Assembly: GCA_049999765.1 (NCBI GenBank)
Contig: JBNGIQ010007857.1
Location: forward strand, 1-22,738
Direction of reading: 5' to 3'
Length of the DNA: 22,738 bases
Source of the DNA: Phaeoceros laevis
Lineage: Eukaryota; Anthocerotophyta; Anthocerotopsida; Notothyladales
Made by a program: the position numbers and the translations under genes. Under the pieces are notes generated by a model that did no database searches, was not told the DNA's origin, and saw only the letters and a list, made by a program, of their open reading frames with translations. Below are positions 1 to 8,561 of the stretch, one piece after another. Position 1 is the first letter of the stretch, and the number at the start of each line of letters is the position of its first letter.

Positions 1-487
1 ATCTGGTCATGGGTGTGACCGACAAGGAGAAAACCAACCTTGACCTTTTTGAAAACGCCCTTCTCCACTAGCATATTCAGATATGCTAAGACTGCCGCGT
101 TCTTGTTTTGAGCTGCTGTATTGTCCATTTGGATGTAAAGATTTTCAGGCAAAGGCCCTTCCCAATTGGTGATGATGTCGTGAATCACTGCAATGGAAAG
201 GTTAGGATCATTTCGAATATTGCCATATGTAAGGTACACCTTACTTTGCAATACATGGTTCATCACAAGAGCTCCAACAACATGTACTCCAACAAGATCA
301 GAAGAGTCTAGTGACTTAGGCAGGCGCTTGTAATGAGGAACATTCGTCTTCTTCTGGTCCATGCCGTCCGCGTTGATCATCATGTATTTATGTGGCTGCC
401 CATAACATTTGGCCCTGCACTTGGCAACCCGCTCTCTCTCTCGTTGCTGTTGCTCCCTGTGTGCACGAAGCTCTGCGATTGCCACCT
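1..487 (-). pseudogene. DUF7869-type transposase-like protein, catalytic-domain exon (runs off left edge)
   Basis: The minus strand reads open from 487 to the window edge. It starts with a basic, coiled-coil-like stretch (HREQQQRERERVAKCRAK), followed by MMINADGMDQKK (Asp codons near 366-368), a beta-rich segment, IQMDNTAAQNKN (Asp at 123-125) and VGFLLVGHTHDQI at the edge. The order DG-D, then QxDN..NKN, then VGHTHxxI is characteristic of DUF7869-type proteins, which are common in moss, algal and other repeat-rich genomes. Those residues suggest an RNase H/DDE-like active site, which is my inference. The exon begins after a strong acceptor: seven T's followed by GTGCAG (minus strand, ending at 488). 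The missing C-terminus lies outside the window. The upstream exon of the same gene (1512-2319) carries stops, so the locus is called a pseudogene although this exon itself is clean. Confidence 0.75.
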
Positions 488-1511
488 CTGCACAAAAAAA
501 CCAGCAAGGGCCATATATCAGCATCACTATAAGAAGCAGTAAAGGTCTGCAGCATGCCAGTCCTTGGTGTGGCATCGCCAACCACAGCAGCAGTCAATAC
601 AGGTAACCTGCCCGGACATGTTGTTGGGAACACTGGATGACCGGTGTTTTCTACTTATAGCAGTAGCTTACAAACGAAACCGGCACCATACACAGCACCG
701 GACGTCCGGGGTTTTTGGGAGGTGTTGCCATACATTCAGGTCACGTTTTTTTTTTTTGGGTTAGACTAGTACAACATGCTGGCATGACTTAAATCGCGAT
801 CGGTGACTTCCTTGAGAGCAAAAGCATTTTCTATACCAAGACATGGCACATCTCGAGTCTGATCACAAGCTGTACATGTCCAGGCAACACGCATCCAGGT
901 TACGATTTTTTAGGGTTAGCGTGACACAACATCCTGACGTTTTTTAAAGAGCATCATAGCTTCACAAAAAAAACTTTTCATGAACCACGACATGTATAAT
1001 GTGGTACACATGCCCATCCTGCACACATGTTGTCCAGGCAACACGTCATACCGAGCACACACACTCACAAGCGCTGTCTAAAAACCCCCACACTGGCGCA
1101 CATGTCCATGCGAGGTTTAGTTCGCATCCTGGACAACAGCTTGGACGGCATGTGCCTTGTTTTTTGGTGACCAGCACACTGACAGCCCTGCACACGTTGT
1201 TGTCCTACATCAAGTCACAAGAACATGGCATTGTCGTCAATGAGCAGTGTGACTGCTCTAGACAAGTTGAACATGTTGGCAATCTGCAAAATGTTGGACA
1301 ACAAAACATGCTGACAAGCACATGTAGCCAATCTGCAAAATGTTGGAGAATAAAAGCATGTCAGCAGGCACATGTAGGCAATTTAACAAATGTAGCCAAT
1401 CTGCAAAATGTAGGAGAGAGAACAGACCTTCTTACATGCAGCTAATTATGTATACATCCCACACATGGAGTCCTCACCTTGCTGTTCATCGCTTGTCGTA
1501 TTTTTTATGTC
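488..1511 (-). other. Probable intron of the DUF7869-type gene, repeat-rich
   Basis: This lies between two exons of the same gene. The left border is a clear 3' splice site (minus strand T7-GTGCAG). The right border is unclear: the upstream exon runs into a TGA at 1512-1514 without an obvious GT donor, so the donor may have mutated. Inside are a perfect 12-bp palindrome (CCGGACGTCCGG, 698-709), two related blocks at about 735-783 and 893-942 that share a CAGGT-ACG-T(n)-GGGTTAG core, many ACATGT/CAGGCAACAC words, and the tandem repeat at 1271-1415. No coding potential is evident. Confidence 0.55.
1271..1415. repeat. Degenerate tandem repeat, ~50-bp unit
   Basis: The words ACATGTwGsCAATCTGCAAAATG recur at 1271, 1320 and about 1389, each followed by TTGGA or TAGGA. 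Between them is a shortened copy at 1370 (ACATGTAGGCAATTTAAC). The first two units are about 49-50 bp and end in CTGACAAGC or GTCAGCAGGC. The array lies inside the presumed intron of the DUF7869-type gene. Confidence 0.8.
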
Positions 1512-2319
1512 TCATTTCAGTGTTTCACACTCTTCACAAACTGAAAATCTGTTGCTTCTTGGGACCTTCACATCCGGAAACTTCACTTGCCATATTTTGC
1601 AGAAGTATCTGTAAGAAACATGACTATCACATGCTCTAGTTTGCTCTCTTACATAGTCAAGGAAAATTTCCTCCTTCGTGTAGGAGTCAGGCAGATGAAA
1701 CAGCTCTCTATTAGGAAACCTTTCAACACGCGCTAAGATGAACCTGCTCAGCCATTGCCCAGCAAGCAGTCGATACGATGTTGGTGTTCTACCCACGCCA
1801 GGGGCTACTGCCCACCGCATATGCTTGAGGGCACAATACTGCACATTCCTGTAACGCAGAGCTCCGATGCAATATACTCTGCAGAAAGCTCTCACACATA
1901 CTACGAACTCCAAATTGGCAAGGTGATTTATGAAAGTCACTGGATCTTCCTCTGACTCACCTTCCTTCACATGCAGCTGTTCCTACAGATGCTGCTCCTG
2001 CAGAGCTCTCCTCATTCCCATAAACTCCCGCCGTTGTATCTCGAGGCGGGTAACTCCAAGTTTGCATAAGCACTGCTTGCCACAGCAGTGGCGCTTGATA
2101 TCCGCAGCGATGACAGTACAGTTGCATCGTGCCTCCAGCCTCTTTGCAACAAGAGCTCTAAAAACCTTGTCGGGCTTGGCAGCTGGTGGCTTCTTCTGTG
2201 GCAATGTCTTGGCTGCTGGCTTCCGATGCGTAGCAGGTAGCATCCTTGGTGATGAGGTGTGCTCCCCGTACCAGGGGATGCACACCGCATCAATACACTT
2301 GTACGGAAGGATTTTCTGA
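1512..2319 (-). pseudogene. DUF7869-type transposase-like protein, N-terminal exon
   Basis: One minus-strand frame runs from a likely splice acceptor (GTGTGCTCAG, ending at 2320) to a TGA at 1512-1514, interrupted by an in-frame TAG at 1983-1985. The first part has a basic, proline/lysine-rich linker and a cysteine cluster (RCNC...HCCGKQCLCKLG) like a zinc-binding element. The second part has FVVCVRAFCRVYCIGALRYRNV, a Gly/Arg stretch (APGVGRTPTSYR), the segment ELFHLPDSYTKEEIFLDYV, and FPDVKVPRSNRFSVCEECETLK. The arrangement 'CxxAF..hGI', 'HLP..YTK..h...Y', 'FP.vkiP..sRFs.C..C..LK' is what I know from proteins that end in DUF7869, so this is the 5' part of the gene whose catalytic exon is at 1-487. 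A further upstream exon is likely but was not found. The internal stop makes the copy non-functional unless it is spliced out. Confidence 0.7.
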
Positions 2320-2342
2320 GCACACCGGGACAGTTGGTGGGT

Positions 2343-2360
2343 CACACACACACACACACA
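2343..2360. repeat. (CA)9 microsatellite
   Basis: Nine uninterrupted CA units lie just upstream (minus-strand sense) of the proposed acceptor of the DUF7869-type exon, in presumed intron or flank. Confidence 0.95.
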
Positions 2361-3891
2361 TAGTTTCAGTGTGTAGTGTGTCTTTATACTCCTAGTGTGT
2401 ATACCACAAATTTTTTCTTTGAAAAAATGATGGTGTTAATGGGCTCTACCAGCCTCTTAATAGCTCTTTGTAAGTATTTCCAGAATAAGGTATGTACGAT
2501 TTACTTGCTTTACTACTTCTGGGCAATTAACCTGACTTGACCTTTTGTGAGATTCTGCTTGTCCTTAGCATGATGGCATCAGCATTTTCTGGCCTACTAT
2601 TGCTAAAAAAATCATGCGTCAAATGATCTTTTCGACCATTATGGACTTTGTTATACGAAGGGACTGCAGAGACAATCGAATCAGTCTGACCAAGGTTGAC
2701 AGTTGGAACCTGAAAAGTTAAAAGCTTTCTAAGCCTTACGAGAACTGTCCCGACAGACGGCTAGTCATGCTTCGACGGAACTTTTTTGGCAGCGTTCTAG
2801 ATTGCCGCACACACCTTGGCTGAACATGCTTGATAGACAAACTGCAAATGCAATGGCCAACGGGCAACGAGACAGTTCCGTTACATCGCACAGGTAGGCA
2901 TCACTTTTGCAGTTGTGATTTATACAGTATGATGTTTGTTGTTGGACGATCATGACTGACCCTTTGCTGCCTAGACTATCATGTCCAACTGGTAGCCTAG
3001 CTTGATTGGACCTCAATAATTTGCAGCCCACCCTCGTTTTAGGAAGGCCAGGCGTTTTGCCTTAGCTGTCCTGCACCACAAACGAGGAGCAGTCAATGGG
3101 ACGGCTATGACGTGGTCATTTTTTTTACAGTTCTTCTGAAAGCTATGCAATCAAGCTATGTAGACGTGCTATTTTTACAGAAGGGCAGTGAACAAAGATG
3201 ACGTGGAGGAAAAGCATATGCCTAGACAGCCACCAAAAGACCTGCCAGCCCCCTGGATTCCTGATACACAATATCCTACTGCCAGGGGCAAGTCTCTACC
3301 TAATGTTAGTTTCCCGCCTGATCACATTTAATACCTCCCTCTTTCCTCATAGTTGCTGTCTCTATCTTGTGCCACCTATAAGAATGCTTACTTACAGCTG
3401 CAAGAGCTCATTTCTAAATCCAGTTCCTCAGTCCTTTGCATTTGCTCCCCTCCTGTCCTGCTGGCAAACTGCCCTTGCGTCTACCCTTGCTAGCTCATAC
3501 TCTATACCCACGTTCCTACCTTTTTCTCATAATCCTGCCTCGGGAGTACATTTGTTGATCGGCTGTTCATTCTCCAGTCCAACACATTTGCTCTGTCCTC
3601 CACTGTACGGTTCACACCCTTAACTCACAAGCTCTGCTCATATTCCCAGCTCAGATTCCTATTAAACCCACTTATGCTCGGTTTACGGTTTTCTTGTTGT
3701 CCCCACTCCCTTTGTTTCTGGTCCCTGACTTGCCTCTGCTAGTCTGCTAGCCTCACTGCCTTCAGCATACATCTCTTCTGGACAAGGCCTTCCTGCAAAC
3801 AGTGACCAAAGGATTAAAAGTGAAGAAGTCTCAAAGAGGATGAGGGGGATAGATTGTTTGCCGTGCAATATCTGTCTGAACCAGAATCTAA
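2361..3891. other. No supported gene; pyrimidine-rich stretch before the copia fragment
   Basis: About 1.5 kb with only short open frames and no recognisable domain. From about 3290 to 3720 the plus strand is strongly C/T-rich, which creates an open frame at 3198-3623 without protein character. At 3836-3852 there is GAGGATGAGGGGGATAG, which resembles the copia polypurine tract at 5943-5956. The frame of the copia polyprotein is closed by a TAA at 3889-3891. Confidence 0.5.
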
Positions 3892-5943
3892 TGGACAGAC
3901 TACAGGAAGGCATATAAGTGTTATGTGCCATCGACACATGAGATCCTGATCAGTAGGGATGTGGTATTTGATGAGTTAGCCTCATGGTATGGCAACTCAG
4001 CTGCAATACCCTTGGACGAACCAACAGGGGAGAGTACTGTGAAAAGTACTCCTACAAAGAGTGCGGATTATGGATCCAATGGTGGATCACCAGTGGTGAA
4101 TCCGTGGTCCGGAAGACTGCGGACTGATCAACCCAAGTCCACTGACCCGGAGGTGTCAGTGAGGGGGAGACTTGAAGGATATGAATCATCAGGAAGTGAG
4201 AGCCTTGACAGTGAGTTTGGCATTCCGTCTGTGGTGACGCCAGGTGCTAAGGATGCTAAGGAGCAAAAGTATGTGCCACCTCATGCAAGGCAGGTTCAGA
4301 GTGAACCAAGACCGAGGAGGTTTGAGAGGGTTAGAAAACCCGTGGACAGGTACACCTACACAGGCTACAATGCGCAGCATTATGCCTACATGACGAAAGT
4401 CACAGCTTGTAAGGAGCCAACCAAATTTGCTGAGGCAGTGACAGATGCGAAGTGGTGTGAAGCCATGGATGAGGAATACTCAGCTTTGGTGGAGAATGGA
4501 ACCTGGGATCTAGTTCAATTGCCTGATGGCAAGGTTCCCATTGGTTCTAGATGGGTGTACAAGTTGAAGTTCAAGTCGGATGGAACGCTTGAACGGTACA
4601 AGGCCAGGTTGGTTGCAAAAGGATATGCACAAAAGTATGGTCTTGACTATGAGGAAACCTTCAGTCCTGTAGCCAAGATGGCTACTGTCAGGACAGTCAT
4701 AGCATTAGCAGCAGCTAAAGGATGGAAGCTATGGCAAATGGATGTCAAGAATGCTTTCTTGAATGGTGAATTGCAGGAGGAAGTGTACGTGGAACAACCT
4801 GAGGGGTATGTTCATCCAAAGTATCCAAGGTATGTATGCAAATTGAAGAAGGCGTTGTATGGACTGAAACAGGCACCTAGAGCATGGAATGCTCGCATCA
4901 CAAGTTATTTGAAGGAGCAAGGATTTGTGATTGGAGAGGCAGATCATAGTCTGTTTGTAAAACAGACTAAGAAAGGACAAGTGTGCATTGCTGTTTATGT
5001 TGATGACCTGATCATCACAGGAGATGATATAGATGGCATTGCAGATATCAAGGCGAATTTGCAAAAAGAGTTCAAGGTGAAAGATCTGGGTGAACTCAGA
5101 TACATTTTAGGCATTGAGGTAGTGTCTACACCTCAAGGGATATGGCTATTGCAGAGACAATATGCTAAGGATATGCTACAGAAGTATGGCATGGGAGATT
5201 GCAAGCCAATGGATACACCATTGGAGCAGAACGTCAAGCTGCAGATGGATGCAGGAACTGAGTTGGAGAATGTGACCATGTATCGACAGATGGTTGGAAG
5301 TCTGATCTACTTGACTATAACTCGTCCTGATTTGAGTTATGCAGTGGGACTAGTTAGTCAGTTTATGCAAAAGCCAAGGAAACCGCACTTGGACGCGGTT
5401 AGGAGAATCATGAGATATGTGAAAGGAACAACAGAGCTTGGATTGCTCTATAAGCATGGTAAGCATCTTGAACTGACAGGATTTACAGATGCTGATTGGG
5501 CTGGTTGTGCGTATGACAGGAGATCAACCAGTGGATATGCTTTCAGTCTAGGAAGCAGCATGATTAGTTGGCAAAGCAAGAAACAACCTACGGTTGCTTT
5601 GTCAAGCACAGAAGCAGAGTATCGAGGAGCTGCACTGGCAGCATGTGAAGCAGCTTGGTTGCAGCAGCTGCTACATGATCTTGGAAATAAGGTGAACAGT
5701 AAGGTCACAATCTATTGTGACAACATGAGTAGCATGATGTTGGCTACTAATCCTGTGTTTCATGCTTGTTCGAAGCACATAGAGGTACACTATCATTTCA
5801 TCAGGGAAATGGTATTGAGTGAGAAGATAGATCTTCAACATGTGAAGACTGAAGACCAGGTAGCAGATATCTTTACTAAGTCGCTAGGTAGAGATAATTT
5901 CTTACACTTTCGTGAGCTACTTGGAGTGTTAAAGATAGTTTGA
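3892..5943 (+). CDS. Ty1/copia polyprotein, 3' part: integrase tail, reverse transcriptase, RNase H (5'-truncated)
   Basis: This is the C-terminal part of a copia Gag-Pol protein, which copies element RNA into DNA inside virus-like particles. The frame opens after a TAA at 3889 and runs without a stop to TGA 5941-5943. Residues below are counted from the GTG at 3925. The integrase end SRDVVFDE is at 10-17, followed by a variable acidic linker to ~150. The RVT_2 reverse transcriptase spans ~193-435, with QMDVKNAFLNGEL at 271 and the active-site YVDD at 358-361. RNase H follows with DADW at 522-525, SSTEAEYRGA at 560-569, the acidic residue in YCDN at ~599, HIEVHYHFIRE at 618-628 and the terminal VADIFTKSLGR. 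All RT and RNase H acidic residues are present. Gag, protease and the integrase catalytic core are absent, so GTG 3925 is not a real start: the element has lost its 5' end. It cannot move by itself, but this stretch looks young, with no stops in about 2 kb. Confidence 0.93.
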   Translation, partial: WTDYRKAYKCYVPSTHEILISRDVVFDELASWYGNSAAIPLDEPTGESTVKSTPTKSADYGSNGGSPVVNPWSGRLRTDQPKSTDPEVSVRGRLEGYESSGSESLDSEFGIPSVVTPGAKDAKEQKYVPPHARQVQSEPRPRRFERVRKPVDRYTYTGYNAQHYAYMTKVTACKEPTKFAEAVTDAKWCEAMDEEYSALVENGTWDLVQLPDGKVPIGSRWVYKLKFKSDGTLERYKARLVAKGYAQKYGLDYEETFSPVAKMATVRTVIALAAAKGWKLWQMDVKNAFLNGELQEEVYVEQPEGYVHPKYPRYVCKLKKALYGLKQAPRAWNARITSYLKEQGFVIGEADHSLFVKQTKKGQVCIAVYVDDLIITGDDIDGIADIKANLQKEFKVKDLGELRYILGIEVVSTPQGIWLLQRQYAKDMLQKYGMGDCKPMDTPLEQNVKLQMDAGTELENVTMYRQMVGSLIYLTITRPDLSYAVGLVSQFMQKPRKPHLDAVRRIMRYVKGTTELGLLYKHGKHLELTGFTDADWAGCAYDRRSTSGYAFSLGSSMISWQSKKQPTVALSSTEAEYRGAALAACEAAWLQQLLHDLGNKVNSKVTIYCDNMSSMMLATNPVFHACSKHIEVHYHFIREMVLSEKIDLQHVKTEDQVADIFTKSLGRDNFLHFRELLGVLKIV

Positions 5944-5945
5944 GC

Positions 5946-5956
5946 ATGAGGGGGAG
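5946..5956 (+). other. Copia polypurine tract
   Basis: ATGAGGGGGAG lies three bases after the polyprotein stop and directly before TGTTAG. This is the standard position and sequence for the plus-strand primer of plant copia elements. Confidence 0.88.
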
Positions 5957-6100
5957 TGTTAGAAATCAAGCTCCCCTGTTAAGGGTGAGTCATGTTAAGT
6001 GTGTTTACTCAAACATATATAAAGTGTGCTAGGGCTCGAATGCCCTAACCCCCCAATTATTCACAGCCTGGAGGGGCCTTCAAGCATGGCTACCGATGAG
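5957..6100 (+). repeat. Start of copia 3' LTR (end not resolved)
   Basis: The LTR begins with TGTTAGAAATC immediately after the polypurine tract. It holds a TATA box at 6016-6023 and a small inverted repeat AGGGC-TCGAAT-GCCCT at 6031-6046, about where transcription would begin. The 5' LTR is missing, so the 3' limit cannot be set by comparison. The end given here is a minimum, and the LTR may continue to about 6.3 kb. Confidence 0.75.
6016..6023 (+). promoter_or_regulatory. TATA box of the copia LTR
   Basis: TATATAAA lies 60 bp inside the LTR, as expected for a U3 promoter. A short hairpin follows 8 bp downstream. Confidence 0.65.
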
Positions 6101-6325
6101 CGAGGCAGCGGCGCTACAGTGGAGCTTTGAGGGAGGCCGGACTGCAGCATGCTTGGCCTGCAGGTCAGGGCTGGCCTGCCACCTCTTGGTCGTAGGAGGC
6201 ATGGAGCTGCATCTGAATTACCAGTATTAGCTGCAGCAGCTGTTGTACTAATCTGTCATAGACTAGTCGTGGAGTGTGAACATTTGCAGCAGAATAATTG
6301 ATGCTCTACAATTTTTTCAAGACTC

Positions 6326-6386
6326 GCTCTGTCCGAGAGGAAGCCTTACTTGCTCGGTAGGCTTCTGGAGGCAGCAAGGACAGAGC
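6326..6386. repeat. Nested inverted repeat (hairpin)
   Basis: The outer arms GCTCTGTCC (6326-6334) and GGACAGAGC (6378-6386) pair perfectly over 9 bp. Inside them GAAGCCT (6340-6346) and AGGCTTC (6359-6365) pair over 7 bp. An RNA from either strand would fold into a two-stage stem-loop. Confidence 0.8.
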
Positions 6387-6624
6387 ACCTCAGCCGCTGC
6401 GAGCAGGCAGGCAGTCTTTTGTGGATCCTTTGCTCCACAATTTAGGTAGCTAGAAGGCAAGCTAGCTATTTCGCTGCTGGCATGCGTTTTTGGCCTCCAG
6501 GAAGAAAGCGCTTCCAGACAAGTCAGCTGGACAAGATTTTGCGCGCAGTGACTCGACAGTTATTCGTGAAAAACGACTTCTAACCCTAACTACTTACTTT
6601 TAAGCTAGGTATTGTATTTAACCC

Positions 6625-6646
6625 TATATAAGGAGGGCCGAATAAA
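6625..6646 (+). promoter_or_regulatory. TATA box and nearby AATAAA upstream of gypsy gag
   Basis: TATATAAGG at 6625-6633 is followed by AATAAA at 6641-6646, about 55-75 bp before the first ATG of gag at 6701. A TATA box with a poly(A) signal just downstream is typical of the U3/R border of an LTR, so this may be a 5' LTR remnant. No second copy was found to prove it. Confidence 0.45.
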
Positions 6647-6700
6647 CATATCCAACAGAGGCTACACGGATAGCCAGCAAACGGAGCAAGGACCGAGACT

Positions 6701-8561
6701 ATGGGTCGTCTCGTCGGAAGGGGCATCATCATGTCAAGAGCCGAAGGAAGAAACGATATGAGGAGTCCAGTGATTCGTCAAGTTCATCCTCGGAGGAGAG
6801 TTCATCCAAAACGTCAGAATCGGATGGGGACTCATCGTCATACGAATCGGACAGACGTTGTCGGGATACGGAACGGAAGTACAAGACTTCCAAACGGGTG
6901 TCTCGCCTCCGAAGAGGAAGGAGGTCACCCTGATTGAGGATCTGGCTAAGAAGTTTGAAGATTTGAAGGTGCAGATTGCCAGAGATGTTACGAAATGGAG
7001 ATCGCCTTCACCTAATCGTTCTGGCCTGTGGTGTTCTATTTGCAATCAACTGGGGCATTCTCGTGCTAACTGTAGGAGCCGTCACGTAGATGCACAGCAG
7101 GTTGTTGCAGAAGAATGGGTGCAGGACTATGGCTACTACTACTCAGAGCCGTATGAGGAGTCAGTTTATCAGGTGGCAGATAACCAGCAGAGGCCTAGGC
7201 AGCAGATGACGCCGATAGCCAAGGCCCATATCCCTTGGTACGAGCCGAGGGAACATGTGGGTATGCCGTCAAGTTCACGGGCGCAATGGCAACCATATCT
7301 GTCACAGCGTCCGTTGATTGCACCACCATCGGGACACTGTTATAACTGTGGGGCACCAGATCATTATTCTAACAATTGCCCTCATCCTCGTAGGCAAATT
7401 GGCTACGCACCGCAGTGTGGAGATTGTAAGGGACAAGGCCATTTGCCTGGTGATGCACGGTGTCCGAACTACGGAGCCGATAGGAATGTGAGGTTTGCTA
7501 ACCCTCCGCATCAGGAGATGCCACAGAGGGGGGGACAACAAGCACATCATGTGGGCTTGGACGAGGCCCCGGCGATGAGGATTGATGTAGAAGATTGCCT
7601 GAGGGAGGGGCACACCTACCATGTAGGCGTGGCAACGGAGGAAACAGCCACGTATACGACTGAAGCGACGCACGGAGGAAGAGCTCGGCGACGAAACGAG
7701 TCTACTTCTAACTTGGCTGCATTGATAGCTGGATTGCAGGAGCTAGCTAAGTTGGATGGGGCTTCGTTTTCTGCCGATATGGTCAGTACCGTACCGTTCG
7801 TCGGCAAGGTGACAACACGAAGTGGAAGTAAACGGAGTACTTCTCCTCCAAAGAAACCAAGGCGGGAGGAGAAGAAGGAGAAGTCGAAGAGGAAACCCAC
7901 TTCGAAGAAGGAGAAGCGTCGGAGCGAGGAGCCGCGCAACCAAGATAATGCACCTTCGGAGATGGAGGACGAGCAAACGGAGGCACGCTTCGAACCTAAC
8001 ATTTCTCAGAGGTCCCTGTCTATGATAGAGGAAGAGTTGAAGAACATGGAAGCCGAGAAGAAGGTGAGAGAGCAACGTCAAGGGGAGGAAGACACACCGT
8101 CTCTCCCCCCTAAGGCATTTGTTCCTAAGCCGTTGGAGGTAACGAAGATCTTACAGCGAACCGTTTCTCCAACTACGGTGTTGGTTCCACCTCCGCCGGT
8201 GAAGGAGAAGGCGAAGGAGGAACCCAAGGAGGGTTTGTCGCAAGGATCATATGACTTTGTGCGAGACCTGCTGATGAATCCTGCGAAAGTTAGCTTCCAG
8301 CAACTTTTGGAGGACTGCCTTAAGTACCGCAAGATCGTCAGGGACGCTCTGAAGGGTACGCAACGGAGGAAGCGTAGATCCAGGTGGGAGATCCCGGTTC
8401 ACGCAGTGGAGATGGAGGACAGAGGATCTCTAGAACTGGACGTAGATATTAAAGGATGTATGGTGCGGAAGGTGCCAATTGATTCTGGGTCAGGTGTCAA
8501 TCTGATAACGAAGGACACGGTGTACAGCCTGGGCTTCAAGGAGTTTGAGCCTACCCGGTAG
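6701..8561 (+). pseudogene. Gypsy gag zinc-knuckle region and start of protease
   Basis: Gag coats element RNA, and the aspartic protease cuts the polyprotein. An ATG at 6701 is followed almost at once by a shift into another frame, which encodes a basic then Ser/Glu-rich segment (RRKKRYEESSDSSSSSSEE, about 6745-6800). Near 6900 it shifts again into the frame open from 6858 to 8561. Counting from 6858, that frame has three zinc knuckles, CSICNQLGHSRANC (59-72), CYNCGAPDHYSNNC (161-174) and CGDCKGQGHLPGDARC (187-202, with a wider last spacing), then a Lys/Glu-rich region and the protease motif DSGSG (542-546, DNA 8481). TAG 8559-8561 cuts the protease. The usual ~200-residue capsid domain before the zinc knuckles is not visible: only ~110 residues precede them. 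The copy may be 5'-deleted or belong to a family with a reduced gag. Confidence 0.85.

Larger units (their letters stand above)
6101..6700. other. Non-coding, hairpin-rich segment between the copia LTR and the gypsy gag
   Basis: No gene. It contains three consecutive inverted repeats (6326-6386, 6421-6438 with arms GTGGA/TCCAC, and 6447-6468 with arms TAGCTAG/CTAGCTA) and a TATA/AATAAA pair at 6625-6646. It may combine the end of the copia LTR with the 5' end or leader of the gypsy element. I found no match to the sequence downstream of the gypsy polypurine tract. Confidence 0.55.

Noticed and set aside
698-709. CCGGACGTCCGG 12-bp palindrome as an operator or origin
   Set aside because: A single copy inside a presumed intron, with no associated site. 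Palindromes of this size occur by chance in repeat-rich DNA.
999-1445. 148-codon open frame on the plus strand
   Set aside because: It spans the intronic tandem repeats, which create repeated peptides (NLQNVG). It is opposite to the gene and shows no protein-like features.
2765-3031. 88-codon minus-strand frame upstream of the DUF7869-type exon
   Set aside because: It could in principle be an earlier exon, but it shows no family motif and no convincing donor, so it is not called.
3198-3623. 141-codon open frame on the plus strand
   Set aside because: It lies in a C/T-rich stretch that favours open frames, has no domain or sensible composition, and has no splice or promoter context.
7616-8081. 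Long minus-strand frames under the gypsy gag
   Set aside because: They are mirror frames of the Lys/Glu-rich gag coding sequence and carry only Leu/Phe/Ser-rich nonsense.
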